Of a stretch of 64,000 nucleotides of DNA, positions 43,705-53,966 are shown piece by piece. Numbering within the stretch: the first letter of the stretch is position 1; each line of letters starts with the position of its first letter. The DNA is from Paludibacteraceae bacterium. GTDB lineage: Bacteria > Bacteroidota > Bacteroidia > Bacteroidales > Paludibacteraceae. The stretch is taken from NCBI GenBank assembly GCA_017451525.1, contig JAFTOD010000006.1, positions 1 through 64,000 of the forward strand. The letters are read 5' to 3'. A model generated the notes under the pieces. It made no database searches, was not told the origin of the DNA, and worked only from the letters and a program-made list of their open reading frames with translations. The translations under genes were made by a program, and so were the position numbers.

Positions 43705-46656
43705 ATGATGAGAAACAAGACAATTTTACTTGTACTATTCGCAGCATTCTCTCTTTCAATGTCTGCTCAGATTACAGGTACCGTTTTGGAAGCATCGACC
43801 GATTTCCCAGTTATTGGTGCTAGTGTCGTTGAAGTAGGCACAACCAATGGTGTGATTACGGATTTCGATGGTAATTTCGTGCTGAATGTAGTTGAGGGTA
43901 CTCAAATCCAAATTAGCTACATGGGTTTTGCTGCACAAACATTGGCAGCTAAAGACGGCATGATTGTTAAATTAGAAGAGGATACTCACGTCCTCCAAGA
44001 GGTCGTGGCTATCGGTTATGGTTCGCAAACCAAGAAAGAAATCACAGGTTCTGTTTCTAGTGTGAAAGCTGAGGATTTCAACAAAGGTGCATTCAATAGC
44101 CCCGAAGGTTTGTTGCAAGGTAAGGTAGCTGGTTTGACTATGTCCAAGGATGGTGGTGGTGACCCTACTAACCGTGGGTTTAGTGTACAAATTCGTGGTG
44201 CAGGTTCACTCACAGGTTCTACCACTCCTTTGTATATTATTGATGGTGTACCTGGCGCAAGTATGAATAACATCAATCCTAATGATATCGAATCTATGGA
44301 TGTCCTCAAAGATGGTTCTGCTGCTGCTATCTATGGTACACGTGCAAATGCTGGTGTGATTATCATTACCACAAAAAAAGGTAAAGAGGGTAAAACTCAA
44401 GTTGAATACAATGCTACGGTAAGTACTGCCAATACTGCTGGACGTATCAATTTGTATAGCCCAGAAGAGTTTGTAGCTGCGGGTGGTGTTAATTATGGAG
44501 CAAAAACCGATTGGTATAATGAAATTACTCGAGTTCCTGTTTCTACAGAACACAATCTTGCATTATCGGGTGGTATGAAAAATGTGGATTATCGTGCTTC
44601 CATTAACTATAAGTTGAATCAAGGTCTTGCGATTAAATCCCAATTCCAAGAAATTATTGCTCGTGCAAATGTTAACCAGTCTGCATTGAATAATATGTTG
44701 GAGTTCAACTACAATGTATCCTATTCACATATGAATTCATCTTGGGTTCCTCATGGCGCATATCAACAAGCTATGAAATACAATCCAACAATGCCTGTTT
44801 ATAGCAATCCAACAGATCCTGATTATGTGAAATATGGTGGTTATTATCAGAACTTTGATAAATCAGGTTTCTCCAATCCTGTTGCTATGATTATGCAAAA
44901 GACAGATGATGGTGTGGAACAAACATTTTTGGGTAGTATTCGAGCTACTATCAAACCTGTGACTGGTCTTCGTATTAGTGCATTTGGTTCGTACCAATTC
45001 TGGAACCAATCAACGGGTAACTACCAACCATCTAACTCTGTTGCGGGAAATGGTACCAAGGGCGTTGCATCTAAGGGCAACAACTTTAATACTACTCGTA
45101 TGTTTGAGGCTACTGCTCAATATACCAACGAAATCAATAATCATGCTTTTACAATCTTAGCGGGTTATGCATATCAAGATTTTGTTTCTGAGAGTTTTGG
45201 AGCTAGTAATACTATGTTCCCTACAGATGATTTCTTGTATAACAACCTTGGTCTTGGTGAAGGATTGAATAATCTTACTAATGGAGGCTCTAAAGATGGC
45301 ATTGGGATATCTTCATGGAAGGAGGAGTGGAAATTAGCATCTGCATTTGGTCGTATCAACTACAACTATGATCAACGTTACTACATTAATGCAAGTATTC
45401 GTGCGGAGGGATCTTCTAAATTTGGTGCAAACAATCGTTGGGGATATTTTCCTTCTGTCAGTGCAAGTTGGTTAATTACCAATGAAAACTTCATGCGCGG
45501 ACAAGATGTGGTGAAAGAATTGAAACTTCGTGCTGGTTATGGTGTTACAGGTAACATGCCTGGTGATTGCTATCCTTGGATTGGTCGTATGAACAAAAAT
45601 GAAGATTATGCTTATTTTGGAACTGATAAAGTGGCTACATGGTCTTTGGCAACAGTTCCAAATCCTGACCTTAAATGGGAAACCAAACACGAGGTTAATG
45701 TGGGTGTTGATTTTGCATTCTTGCAAGGTCGTTTGAGTGGAACATTAGATTATTATAATCGTACCACACGTGATTTGTTATATTGGTATCCTGTTGATGC
45801 TTCTAAATATGAGGCTGGTTCAATGCTGTTAAACCTCGGCTCTTTGCGTAACCAAGGTATTGAATTAACATTGAATGGTGTGGCTATTGAACGTAAAAAC
45901 TTTGTTTGGAATTTAGGTTTGACAATGGCACACAATAAGAATAAGGTACTTTCTTTGGGTAATGATGAATTCAAATTCCCTGATGCAGACAAACTACGTG
46001 GAGGTATTGGTGATGGCTCTGTTGGATGGACATCTGAAACATTCCAAATCTTAGAAGTAGGTCAGTCTGTAGGTAATTTCTACGGTTACAAATACGCGGG
46101 TAAAGATAAAGATGGCAATTTCTACGGATATTCTAAAGATGGAAAAATAAGAAAATTCTCTCAATTGACAAATGAAGACAAAGTAATTTTAGGTAATGCA
46201 CTTCCGATTATTACTTGGGGTTTGAGTTCAAGTATGTCATTCTACAATGTTGACTTCTCATTTAACTTGCGTGGTGCAATAGGAGGCAAGTTGCTGAATA
46301 CAAAGCGCCTTGCTTATGGTAACCAATCTTCTTTGGCAAGTGGTAACATGATTATTAGTCCTGACAATGGTACAACACCTCCTAAGAAAATGACTGACTA
46401 CTATCTTGAAAGTGGAACATTTGCGAAATTAGGCGACGTGACTCTTGGTTATACCTTCAAACTCAATGATGATGTGAAGAAATACTTGACTAATGCTCGT
46501 ATTTATTTCACAGCGCAAAACTTGGCCACAATATCTAATTATTCGGGTGTGGATCCAGAAACAGTAAATATGTCTGGTTTGGAGCCTGGTATTGAAGGTG
46601 TAGAGTATTATCCAATTCCTCGTACATTCATGTTGGGTGTAAATTTGGCATTCTAA
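43705..46656 (+). CDS. SusC/RagA-family TonB-dependent transporter (second pair)
   Basis: This 983-residue protein has a signal peptide ending in SMSAQ, the carboxypeptidase-regulatory-like domain (ITGTVLEASTDFPVIGASV), plug signatures LQEVVAIGYGSQ and VQIRGAGSLTGSTTPLYIID, and a barrel ending in VNLAF. It differs clearly in sequence from the first SusC, so it is not a recent copy. It starts 31 bp after galM and no promoter or terminator lies between, so it is likely cotranscribed with GH53-GH2-galK-galM. A second galactan-derived ligand, for example longer or arabinose-decorated oligomers, is possible but unproven. Confidence 0.94.
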   Translation: MMRNKTILLVLFAAFSLSMSAQITGTVLEASTDFPVIGASVVEVGTTNGVITDFDGNFVLNVVEGTQIQISYMGFAAQTLAAKDGMIVKLEEDTHVLQEVVAIGYGSQTKKEITGSVSSVKAEDFNKGAFNSPEGLLQGKVAGLTMSKDGGGDPTNRGFSVQIRGAGSLTGSTTPLYIIDGVPGASMNNINPNDIESMDVLKDGSAAAIYGTRANAGVIIITTKKGKEGKTQVEYNATVSTANTAGRINLYSPEEFVAAGGVNYGAKTDWYNEITRVPVSTEHNLALSGGMKNVDYRASINYKLNQGLAIKSQFQEIIARANVNQSALNNMLEFNYNVSYSHMNSSWVPHGAYQQAMKYNPTMPVYSNPTDPDYVKYGGYYQNFDKSGFSNPVAMIMQKTDDGVEQTFLGSIRATIKPVTGLRISAFGSYQFWNQSTGNYQPSNSVAGNGTKGVASKGNNFNTTRMFEATAQYTNEINNHAFTILAGYAYQDFVSESFGASNTMFPTDDFLYNNLGLGEGLNNLTNGGSKDGIGISSWKEEWKLASAFGRINYNYDQRYYINASIRAEGSSKFGANNRWGYFPSVSASWLITNENFMRGQDVVKELKLRAGYGVTGNMPGDCYPWIGRMNKNEDYAYFGTDKVATWSLATVPNPDLKWETKHEVNVGVDFAFLQGRLSGTLDYYNRTTRDLLYWYPVDASKYEAGSMLLNLGSLRNQGIELTLNGVAIERKNFVWNLGLTMAHNKNKVLSLGNDEFKFPDADKLRGGIGDGSVGWTSETFQILEVGQSVGNFYGYKYAGKDKDGNFYGYSKDGKIRKFSQLTNEDKVILGNALPIITWGLSSSMSFYNVDFSFNLRGAIGGKLLNTKRLAYGNQSSLASGNMIISPDNGTTPPKKMTDYYLESGTFAKLGDVTLGYTFKLNDDVKKYLTNARIYFTAQNLATISNYSGVDPETVNMSGLEPGIEGVEYYPIPRTFMLGVNLAF

Positions 46657-46676
46657 TAACATAAATAATCAATTTT

Positions 46677-48446
46677 ATGAAACTGAATATGAAAAAGATA
46701 ATAGTTTTATTTGCAGGTATTAGTTTGTTATTTACATTCAATGCTTGCGATTTGAATCCTCAGATTTATAGTGAGTATGATCGTGAAGGATTTGAACAAA
46801 GTGAAGATGCATTGGCTCCCAAATTAGGTGATGTATATGTGAATCTTCAACGTGAATATGGTTATGCATATCGCGAAGGTTTTTGGTCATTGCAAGAGAA
46901 TACTACCGATGAGTGCGTAGTTCCAACTCGTTTTGCAGGTGACTGGTTAGATGGCAATGCTTTTTGGATTCTACACAACCATCGTTTCAATTCTAAAACT
47001 CGTGAAATTTCACGTGGAGGTCAATCTGGTAATAATGCATGGGCATTTGCTTATCGTGGTGTTTCTAAGTGTAACTCTATGATGAAATGGATGCGTTCTG
47101 TAGGTTTGGATAAGACACGTCCTGCTGATATGGCCGAACTCTATATTTTGCGTGCGTGGTATCACTATTTGATGTTGGACAATTTTGGTAATGTGCAGTT
47201 CGTTTCACAATTAGGTGAGGATGGCTACCAAGCAAAACAAGGGCAACGTCATGAGATTTTTGATTCCATCATGCTTGATTTGCACCAATATGTGCCTCAA
47301 GCAAGTGAAACTAAAGTCTATTCTCGTGTTAATAAACATGTGGGTTGGATGGTATTGGCTAAGATGTATTTGAATGCAGAAGCATGGGGAGTTGTTGGTA
47401 AAGCTAAATATGCTCCTACTGCGGATAATTGCTATAAAAAAGCATCTCTCTATTGTGATTCAATTATTGATTCTAAAGCTTATTCTTTGACTTCAAGTTA
47501 TTTTGATAACTTTAAAGTTGAAAATCAAGGTTCAACAGAGAATATTTGGTGCGTATTCTATGATGCATCTTTCTCTAAGGGTATGCAATTCCATATGATG
47601 ACATTGCACTATGCTTCTCAAAACTCTTATGGTTTGAAGAATCAACCGTGGAATGGATATTGTACAACTCACAAGGTGCTAGGTTTGTATGGAGAAGGTG
47701 ATACGCGTATCAATTGTTGGGAGCGTGGACAACAATACGACAAGTCTGGTAGTGCATTGAGTGTTAAAGTTGCTGTAGATAGTGTCACTTATGTATTAAT
47801 GCCAGAATATGTGCGTAAACCAAGCAATTGGCCTGCAACATATGAGGAATTTGCTAAATTAGAAGATAAAAATTTCGAATTCCCTGCTGTATTTACTGAT
47901 ACAATTACAACTCTCACCAATACTTCAGATTTTAAAATTTATAACATATTTGAGGGTGCTCGTTTTGTAAAATTCCAAATCCAAGAGGGAGTAGGAGATC
48001 ATATGAGTAATGACTTCCCAATTTATCGTTTGGCAGATGTTTACTTGATGAAAGCTGAGGCAGAGATGCGTGCTAATGGTGGCCAAGCTAATGCAGTCGC
48101 TGTAGCTGCGGCTAACAAAGTACGGGAGCGTGCAGGTGCTACTGCATATAATGAGACTTCTCTTACATTGGATGAACTTTGCAACGAGCGTTGTCGTGAG
48201 TTGATGTGGGAAGGTCATCGTCGTCAAGATTTGATCCGATTTGACCGTTTCACAGGTCCTAAATCTGTACAAGATGATTCAGATCCTGCTAACTTGTGGG
48301 TGTTGAAATATACAGATGATAAAGCTACAGACAATCTGCCAGGTCAAACTCCTTTTGTGAGTCCAGATTATATGAAGATTTTCCCATTGCCTGATTATGT
48401 TGTGGCAAATGGATTTACTCAAAATCCAGGATACCAAGATAAATGA
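46677..48446 (+). CDS. SusD-family surface lipoprotein (second pair)
   Basis: This 589-residue lipoprotein (FTFNAC lipobox, Cys23; a second Met at codon 5 is an alternative start) has the SusD fold. It shows GVSKCNSMMKWM, the motif MAELYILRAWYHYLMLDNFGN, and near the end YRLADVYLMKAEAEMRANG with ELMWEGHRRQDLIRFDRF. It pairs with the SusC directly upstream. A strong bidirectional terminator follows its stop. Confidence 0.94.
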   Translation: MKLNMKKIIVLFAGISLLFTFNACDLNPQIYSEYDREGFEQSEDALAPKLGDVYVNLQREYGYAYREGFWSLQENTTDECVVPTRFAGDWLDGNAFWILHNHRFNSKTREISRGGQSGNNAWAFAYRGVSKCNSMMKWMRSVGLDKTRPADMAELYILRAWYHYLMLDNFGNVQFVSQLGEDGYQAKQGQRHEIFDSIMLDLHQYVPQASETKVYSRVNKHVGWMVLAKMYLNAEAWGVVGKAKYAPTADNCYKKASLYCDSIIDSKAYSLTSSYFDNFKVENQGSTENIWCVFYDASFSKGMQFHMMTLHYASQNSYGLKNQPWNGYCTTHKVLGLYGEGDTRINCWERGQQYDKSGSALSVKVAVDSVTYVLMPEYVRKPSNWPATYEEFAKLEDKNFEFPAVFTDTITTLTNTSDFKIYNIFEGARFVKFQIQEGVGDHMSNDFPIYRLADVYLMKAEAEMRANGGQANAVAVAAANKVRERAGATAYNETSLTLDELCNERCRELMWEGHRRQDLIRFDRFTGPKSVQDDSDPANLWVLKYTDDKATDNLPGQTPFVSPDYMKIFPLPDYVVANGFTQNPGYQDK

Positions 48447-48453
48447 TATTAGA

Positions 48454-48479
48454 AAAACGCTGCCAAATGGCAGCGTTTT
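48454..48479. terminator. Bidirectional terminator between SusD and the radical SAM gene
   Basis: Stem AAAACGCTGCCA (48454-48465) with TGGCAGCGTTTT (48468-48479) and a two-base AA loop. T-tracts lie at both ends, so it can stop both converging transcripts. Confidence 0.9.
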
Positions 48480-48512
48480 CTTTTGGTAAGTAACGTTATA
48501 TAAATCATTTAA

Positions 48513-49460
48513 TTACATTCTCAATTTGAATCCTGAGAGAATGGTGTCGAGGCGAAAATGGAACACACTGGCCATCTCGCCAGCCATACAGAATCCGCAG
48601 ACACGACATTGATCTGTACCATAGCCTAAACATAAACTACGGCTACCATCAGTATAGATAAAGTTCGTAACAAAGCATTCTTTACCCAACTCAATCTTTC
48701 CTAACGCGTTGCGTTTCATGAGTTTCAGTCCCGAACGTGAGTTCATGATTGGATAACCTTTCTTCTTATAAGTCAGCACCTTGTCAATCAATTCGGCTTT
48801 CTTCTCGGCTGGCAACATCAAGTACTCAGTACCTGGATAAGGCGTATGGAAATTGATGGAAATTTGTTCAATGGCAGGATTGTTCTTAACATACTCCATT
48901 GCAGCATCCAACGATTCGTAGTTGAGGGCATTCACTACCATATTTACGCAGATGTGTTTGAAACCCGATTTGCGGATATTTTCTTCTAAGCGTGCGAATG
49001 AGCCTTCGCCGCGAATGCGGTCGTGGTATCCGCCAATACCATCCATACTCACCCATATGGATTGTGGATGTATCCAAGAGAAGTCTTGCTGCGCATTGGT
49101 AGTGACGGTGATAGAGAAAAAACCGATCTCCAATGCTTTGTCAATTAGGTCATTGATAGTGTAATACTCGCCTTTCTCCTCATTGCCTTTTGACTCTCTC
49201 CACAGAGTGGGTTCGCCACCTTCAAGATCAATGAAACGTGAGCCAAGTTCATAAGAATAGCGCATATCGGCTACAATATCCTCAAACAAGCGTTGCTTGT
49301 AACCTGCACTACCATATACGGAGCAATGTTTGCAACGTAAGTTACATTTATCGGTAATGAATAATACTGTCTGCAAAGGTGCACGACGACCAAAAAAACG
49401 TGCACGTGCAAACCATTGTGCCAAATAGATATAATGTCCAAGTGTTTTAAAAATATTCAT
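48513..49460 (-). CDS. Radical SAM protein with C-terminal cysteine cluster
   Basis: I start at ATG 49460 (MNIFKTLGHYIYLAQWF); a TTG 12 bp upstream is less likely. The 315-residue enzyme has the radical SAM motif CNLRCKHC (about residues 38-45), the SAM-binding EGGEPTLWR and a barrel with SITVTTNAQQ and SIWVSMDG. The C-terminus carries five cysteines in about 40 residues (CFVTNF ... CLGYGTDQC, then RVCGFCMAG), which could hold an auxiliary Fe-S cluster as in HpnH- or SPASM-like proteins. It starts 4 bp after the UbiA stop, so the two are translationally coupled. The reaction is unknown. Confidence 0.82.
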   Translation of the reverse strand: MNIFKTLGHYIYLAQWFARARFFGRRAPLQTVLFITDKCNLRCKHCSVYGSAGYKQRLFEDIVADMRYSYELGSRFIDLEGGEPTLWRESKGNEEKGEYYTINDLIDKALEIGFFSITVTTNAQQDFSWIHPQSIWVSMDGIGGYHDRIRGEGSFARLEENIRKSGFKHICVNMVVNALNYESLDAAMEYVKNNPAIEQISINFHTPYPGTEYLMLPAEKKAELIDKVLTYKKKGYPIMNSRSGLKLMKRNALGKIELGKECFVTNFIYTDGSRSLCLGYGTDQCRVCGFCMAGEMASVFHFRLDTILSGFKLRM

Positions 49461-49464
49461 ACTT

Positions 49465-50514
49465 TTAGCCAATAACTCTTAAACAAATATGTACTACTAT
49501 CAGTATCAAGCAGAAGTAAGTACAAATATTGCGGGCAAGCAGCCAGCGATAGAGGAACCAGTCAATCCCTGCTTGCTTATATCCCTTCCAATCCCCCATT
49601 GGTCCCATCCACCAATGTGGTGTATCGTTGCGTGGCAGACCATAAGCAAACAATCGGGTAGAGTGGATTAAGAATACGGACATAGGCAAAGTAGCTATAG
49701 TTAGGAGATACCATGGACTCCACCAACTCAACGCTATACCTAAACCTAACATAACGAAGGGCATAATAGCAAAGATTCCAATAAAGATAATCATGGTAGC
49801 TTTGCTTTTGAGTAAGCGTGCAAAAGTCATTTTTCCCAGTTCGGCATCTGCATTCACTTCCATTACCGAGTGAACATACACAATGTTGGTCACCATACAA
49901 CCTATTCCTATACTCATGCACAGCATTTGCCACGTGAAAGGAACTCCTGTTAGTGCAGTTTGGACGCCTAACATGTTAATCGGACCAAACATTAGACCAA
50001 TCACCAATTCGCCCAAACCATGATAACCCAATTCGAGGGGTTTGCCTGAGTAATTAATTCCCACGATGAGACCTGCTACAGCATAAATCACAATGCCCAT
50101 AGCTGCTTGCCAACCATGAATAAGCCATTGTGCAAAAAAAGCGACTCCTCCCATCAATGCAGCAAAACCAAGAAATGCTACGACCGCCCAACCTAATTGG
50201 CTAATGTTAGCTTTTGGTTCGCTTGTTGCTACATCACCTTCTCGTTTGAGATAGTGGCATTTCTCCATGCGAGCACGGATACTAGTGCTACTCAAGTCGG
50301 AGCGTACGCGAGAGTCGTGTTTGAAATCGAAATAGTCATCTGCGAGATTCATTCCCAAGTGAGCTGCACATATACCTAAAAATACTGGAAAAGCTAACCA
50401 CCAAATGAACCCCTCTTGACCTATACATAGTACCACTGCCGTCAAACATGGTAAAGCAGATTGAGGCAATGCAATGCTACGTGCATTCTTAATCCATAAA
50501 CAGATAGGTGACAT
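49465..50514 (-). CDS. UbiA-family prenyltransferase (MenA-like)
   Basis: This 349-residue integral membrane protein has about nine hydrophobic helices. The first Asp-rich motif is NLADDYFDFKHD (about residues 56-67) and the second region NADAELGKMTFARLL is close to the MenA-type D-x-E-x-D-GK-T pattern, with one acidic position changed. The segment SGKPLELGYHGLGELVIGLMFGP also resembles MenA. MenA transfers a polyprenyl chain to 1,4-dihydroxy-2-naphthoate for menaquinone, but no other men gene is present and the gene is operonic with UDP-sugar dehydrogenases and a radical SAM protein, so a different acceptor is possible. A loop of about 30 residues after the first motif is unusual to my eye. 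Confidence 0.75.
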   Translation of the reverse strand: MSPICLWIKNARSIALPQSALPCLTAVVLCIGQEGFIWWLAFPVFLGICAAHLGMNLADDYFDFKHDSRVRSDLSSTSIRARMEKCHYLKREGDVATSEPKANISQLGWAVVAFLGFAALMGGVAFFAQWLIHGWQAAMGIVIYAVAGLIVGINYSGKPLELGYHGLGELVIGLMFGPINMLGVQTALTGVPFTWQMLCMSIGIGCMVTNIVYVHSVMEVNADAELGKMTFARLLKSKATMIIFIGIFAIMPFVMLGLGIALSWWSPWYLLTIATLPMSVFLIHSTRLFAYGLPRNDTPHWWMGPMGDWKGYKQAGIDWFLYRWLLARNICTYFCLILIVVHICLRVIG

Positions 50515-50515
50515 A

Positions 50516-51754
50516 TTAATCTCTTCTAAATATATCTCTTGTATATACTTTTTCTTTCACGTCTTCTAAACAAGTATCATAGCGGTTGGCAATAATCGCT
50601 TGTGATTGCGCTTTGAAGTGCTCTAAGTTGTTGACTACTAATGAACCAAAAAATGTTGAACCATCGGGTAAAGTAGGTTCGTAGATAATCACTTGTGCGC
50701 CCTTAGCCTTCACGCGTTTCATAATGCCTTGGATACTTGACTGACGGAAATTGTCTGAATTCGATTTCATTGTCAAGCGGTATACGCCAATCACGCAAGT
50801 ATGTTCTTCTTGTGCATTGTATTGACCATTGTTGTAATAGTCATAATATCCTGCTTTTGCCAATACACGGTCTGCTATGAAATCCTTACGTGTACGATTA
50901 CTTTCCACAATCGCCTCAATCAAGTTCTCAGGCACATCTTGATAATTCGCCAACAACTGCTTGGTGTCTTTGGGCAAACAATATCCGCCATAACCAAACG
51001 ATGGGTTATTGTAGTGCGTTCCGATTCGAGGATCAAGACATACGCCGTTGATAATTGATTGCGTATCAAGACCTTTCATCTCGGCATAGGTATCCAATTC
51101 GTTGAAGTAACTCACACGTAATGCTAGATACGTATTGGCAAATAACTTTACCGCTTCAGCCTCAGTGAATCCCATAAACAGAGTGGCTACATTTTCTTTG
51201 ATAGCACCTTCTTGCAGCAGTCCTGCAAACTGCTTCGCTGCCTCTACTAATCGCTCATTCTTCAAATCAGTACCTACAATAATTCGTGATGGATACAAGT
51301 TGTCATATAGCGCCTTGCTCTCACGCAAGAATTCAGGGGAGAATAAAATATTCTCCGTGCCATATTTTTGACATACACTCTCCGTATATCCCACAGGAAT
51401 AGTGGACTTGATTACCATAATCGCATTAGGATTAACCTTTTGCACTAATCCAATCACCGACTCTACTGCCGACGTGTCAAAATAATTCTTCTGACTATCA
51501 TAATTCGTTGGCGCAGCGATAACCACAAAATCTGCCTCTTTGTATGCCGATTCTGCATCCAAAGTAGCCGTCAAATCCAATTCCTTTTCAGCGAAGTACT
51601 TCTCAATGTACTCGTCTTGAATAGGTGATTGGCGACGATTGATCATCTCCACTTTTTCGGGCACAATATCTACAGCTAACACTTTATGATGTTGTGCCAG
51701 CAACGTCGCAATTGACAAGCCTACATACCCTGTTCCCGCTACTGCTATTGTCAT
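50516..51754 (-). CDS. UDP-glucose 6-dehydrogenase family protein
   Basis: I start at ATG 51754 ([19 protein letters not shown]), because the Rossmann motif follows immediately; an upstream start would add 11 residues. The 412-residue NAD-dependent enzyme has [40 protein letters not shown] and the catalytic Cys in [13 protein letters not shown]. This matches the Ugd class that oxidises UDP-glucose to UDP-glucuronate for capsule or LPS precursors. It is followed by the UbiA gene after a single base. Confidence 0.88.
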   Translation of the reverse strand: MTIAVAGTGYVGLSIATLLAQHHKVLAVDIVPEKVEMINRRQSPIQDEYIEKYFAEKELDLTATLDAESAYKEADFVVIAAPTNYDSQKNYFDTSAVESVIGLVQKVNPNAIMVIKSTIPVGYTESVCQKYGTENILFSPEFLRESKALYDNLYPSRIIVGTDLKNERLVEAAKQFAGLLQEGAIKENVATLFMGFTEAEAVKLFANTYLALRVSYFNELDTYAEMKGLDTQSIINGVCLDPRIGTHYNNPSFGYGGYCLPKDTKQLLANYQDVPENLIEAIVESNRTRKDFIADRVLAKAGYYDYYNNGQYNAQEEHTCVIGVYRLTMKSNSDNFRQSSIQGIMKRVKAKGAQVIIYEPTLPDGSTFFGSLVVNNLEHFKAQSQAIIANRYDTCLEDVKEKVYTRDIFRRD

Positions 51755-51867
51755 ATTCACTTTGTTTATGTTTATTGTTCGTTTCACTCACAAAAGAGGT
51801 TTTGCTACGCTTCACGTGAGCCGTAGGCGAACCATTTTTGCTTTAGTCACTTTTGCAGCTCTGCTAC

Positions 51868-53163
51868 TTACAATCGTCCATCTACCAATGTGCGATCCAC
51901 AAAATCTTTCACATCAAAGATGACCGCATTATTTTCCTTGTATTTCTTGAAATCGAAAGTCTTAAATTGATTATGGCTCACACATGCTATAACCGCTGCA
52001 TACTCTTTATCTGGATCAACAGCTGCAATCAGCTCTTTGCCATACTCATGTTTCACAACCTCTGCACTTGCCCATGGATCATAGATATCCACGCAGCAGC
52101 CAAAATCTTCCAATTCTTCTACAATATCCACCACTTTGGTGTTGCGGCAATCTGGGCAGTTCTCTTTGAAGGTTACACCTAGAATCAATACATTAGAATC
52201 TTTAATTTTGTGGTCTTTTTGAATCATCAATTTTAGCACTTTATCTGCGATAAACTTGGCGATGGAGTTGTTCACTGCACGACCTGATAAGATTACTTGC
52301 GGGTCATAACCCAGCGATTTTGCTTTGTGTGCCAAGTAGTATGGATCCACAGATATGCAGTGTCCGCCTACCAAACCTGGACGATATTTCAAGAAGTTCC
52401 ACTTGCTACCTGCTGCTTCGATGACATCGTTGGTATCAATTCCTACGCGGTCGCAAATCAAAGCCAATTCGTTCATAAATGAGATATTTACATCTCGTTG
52501 ACTATTCTCCACAGCCTTCGCTGCCTCTGCCACCTTCATGTTTGGAGCCTTATGGGTACCGTTCTCCAAAATACTATTGTATAATGCATCCACCAAGTCT
52601 GCTATCTCTGGGGTAGAACCAGAAGTAATCTTCTTAATCTTGGTCAAGGTGTTTACCTTATCACCAGGATTAATACGCTCGGGTGAGTAACCGCAGAAGA
52701 AGTCCTCGTTGAACTTCAAACCGCTAAACTTCTCCAATACGGGCACGCAGTCTTCCTCAGTACAACCTGGATATACTGTTGATTCATAGATTACTAAATC
52801 GCCTTTTTGCAAAGTCTTTCCGATGGTCTCACTGGCTTTCAATAATGGAGTGAGATCAGGGTTGTTAAAACGATCGATAGGGGTCGGGACAGTCACAATA
52901 TAAGTATTAACTTGCTTTAGGTCCTCCATATTGCTGGTGAAGGTAAGACCTATCTTCTTGGTGCTCTCATATGCATCGCGAGCTTGCTTCATACCTACGA
53001 GGTCTGCTTCCAAAGTGTGATCCTCTCCACGATTCAACTCATCCACGCGAGCTTGGTAAATATCAAAACCAATTACACGGTACTTTTTTCCGTATTCAAT
53101 TGCCAAGGGCAACCCAACATAGCCTAAACCAATAACGGCTATAACTCTATCATTTAATTTCAT
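51868..53163 (-). CDS. UDP-N-acetyl-hexosamine 6-dehydrogenase (TviB/WbpO-like)
   Basis: This 431-residue nucleotide-sugar dehydrogenase has the Rossmann motif IGLGYVGLPLAIEYG, VPTPIDRFNNPDL, YESTVYPGCTEEDCVPVLE, the segment GYSPERINPGD and the catalytic Cys in GLVGGHCISVDPYYLAHKA. The overall pattern fits the Vi-antigen TviB or WbpO class, acting on UDP-GlcNAc or UDP-GalNAc to give the uronic acid. It lies upstream of the Ugd-like gene on the same strand with a 113-bp gap that contains no gene. The exact sugar cannot be read from sequence. Confidence 0.85.
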   Translation of the reverse strand: MKLNDRVIAVIGLGYVGLPLAIEYGKKYRVIGFDIYQARVDELNRGEDHTLEADLVGMKQARDAYESTKKIGLTFTSNMEDLKQVNTYIVTVPTPIDRFNNPDLTPLLKASETIGKTLQKGDLVIYESTVYPGCTEEDCVPVLEKFSGLKFNEDFFCGYSPERINPGDKVNTLTKIKKITSGSTPEIADLVDALYNSILENGTHKAPNMKVAEAAKAVENSQRDVNISFMNELALICDRVGIDTNDVIEAAGSKWNFLKYRPGLVGGHCISVDPYYLAHKAKSLGYDPQVILSGRAVNNSIAKFIADKVLKLMIQKDHKIKDSNVLILGVTFKENCPDCRNTKVVDIVEELEDFGCCVDIYDPWASAEVVKHEYGKELIAAVDPDKEYAAVIACVSHNQFKTFDFKKYKENNAVIFDVKDFVDRTLVDGRL

Positions 53164-53204
53164 ATTGTTTTTTAATTATGTATTGCTATTTATTAACCAA
53201 CTAT

Positions 53205-53948
53205 TCATCCCATAGCACCATTTACGGAAATTACTTGTCCTGAAACATATGATGAGAGGTCAGATGCTAAGAATAGTGCCACTTTGGCGACTTCATCCGT
53301 TTCACCATAACGGTGCATAGGTATTATTTTAATCATTTCTGTACGCGTTGCTTCAGGCAGTGCTAACGTCATGTCTGTCAGAATGAATCCTGGTGCAATG
53401 GCATTTGCACGAATGTTACGACCTCCTAATTCTTTGCTCAATGTTTTTATTAAACCAATGATACCAGCCTTAGATGCAGCATAATTGGCTTGTCCTGCAT
53501 TACCTCCAATACCTACAACGGATGACATAGCAATGATGCTTCCACTGCGCTGACGTACCATTTGTGGGGTAACTGCATGGCAGTAGTTAAATACGGACTT
53601 GAGATTCACATTGAGTACATCATCCCATTGCTCCTCAGTCATACGCATGAGTAGCGTGTCATGAGTGATGCCTGCGTTACAAACTAATATGTCTATTTTG
53701 CTAAAGGCATCCACTACTTGTTTCACTACCTCATGTGCAGCAGCAAAATTGGCAGCATCGCTCTTGATGCAAAGCACTCGTACACCTTTGGCTTGTAGCT
53801 CGGCAGTAATGTCTGCCGCTTCTTGGTCTTCGTTGATATATGTGAACGCGATATTACATCCATACTCTGCAAAAAGCAGAGCAATGGATCGTCCAATACC
53901 ACGCGACGCACCAGTAATCAATGCATTTTTTCCTTCTAAATTTATCAT
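53205..53948 (-). CDS. fabG: 3-oxoacyl-ACP reductase FabG
   Basis: This 247-residue short-chain dehydrogenase reduces 3-oxoacyl-ACP in fatty acid synthesis. The NADPH motif is TGASRGIGRSIA, the NAG motif VCNAGITHDTLLMRM, the catalytic Ser in IIAMSSVVG and the YxxxK pair in NYAASKAG. The C-terminus SSYVSGQVISVNGAMG is typical FabG. The gene lies 41 bp after the TviB-like gene's upstream side and 18 bp after the S9 peptidase, on the same strand. Confidence 0.93.
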   Translation of the reverse strand: MINLEGKNALITGASRGIGRSIALLFAEYGCNIAFTYINEDQEAADITAELQAKGVRVLCIKSDAANFAAAHEVVKQVVDAFSKIDILVCNAGITHDTLLMRMTEEQWDDVLNVNLKSVFNYCHAVTPQMVRQRSGSIIAMSSVVGIGGNAGQANYAASKAGIIGLIKTLSKELGGRNIRANAIAPGFILTDMTLALPEATRTEMIKIIPMHRYGETDEVAKVALFLASDLSSYVSGQVISVNGAMG

Positions 53949-53966
53949 CTCTCACTAAATTCTATA

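Noticed and set aside
48513-50514. Firm menA assignment
   Set aside because: The prenyltransferase resembles MenA but the second acidic motif is altered and no other menaquinone gene is present, so the symbol was left empty.
51755-51867. Hidden gene or RNA between the two UDP-sugar dehydrogenases
   Set aside because: The 113-bp gap has a few short CTTTTGC-like repeats only; no frame or convincing structure.
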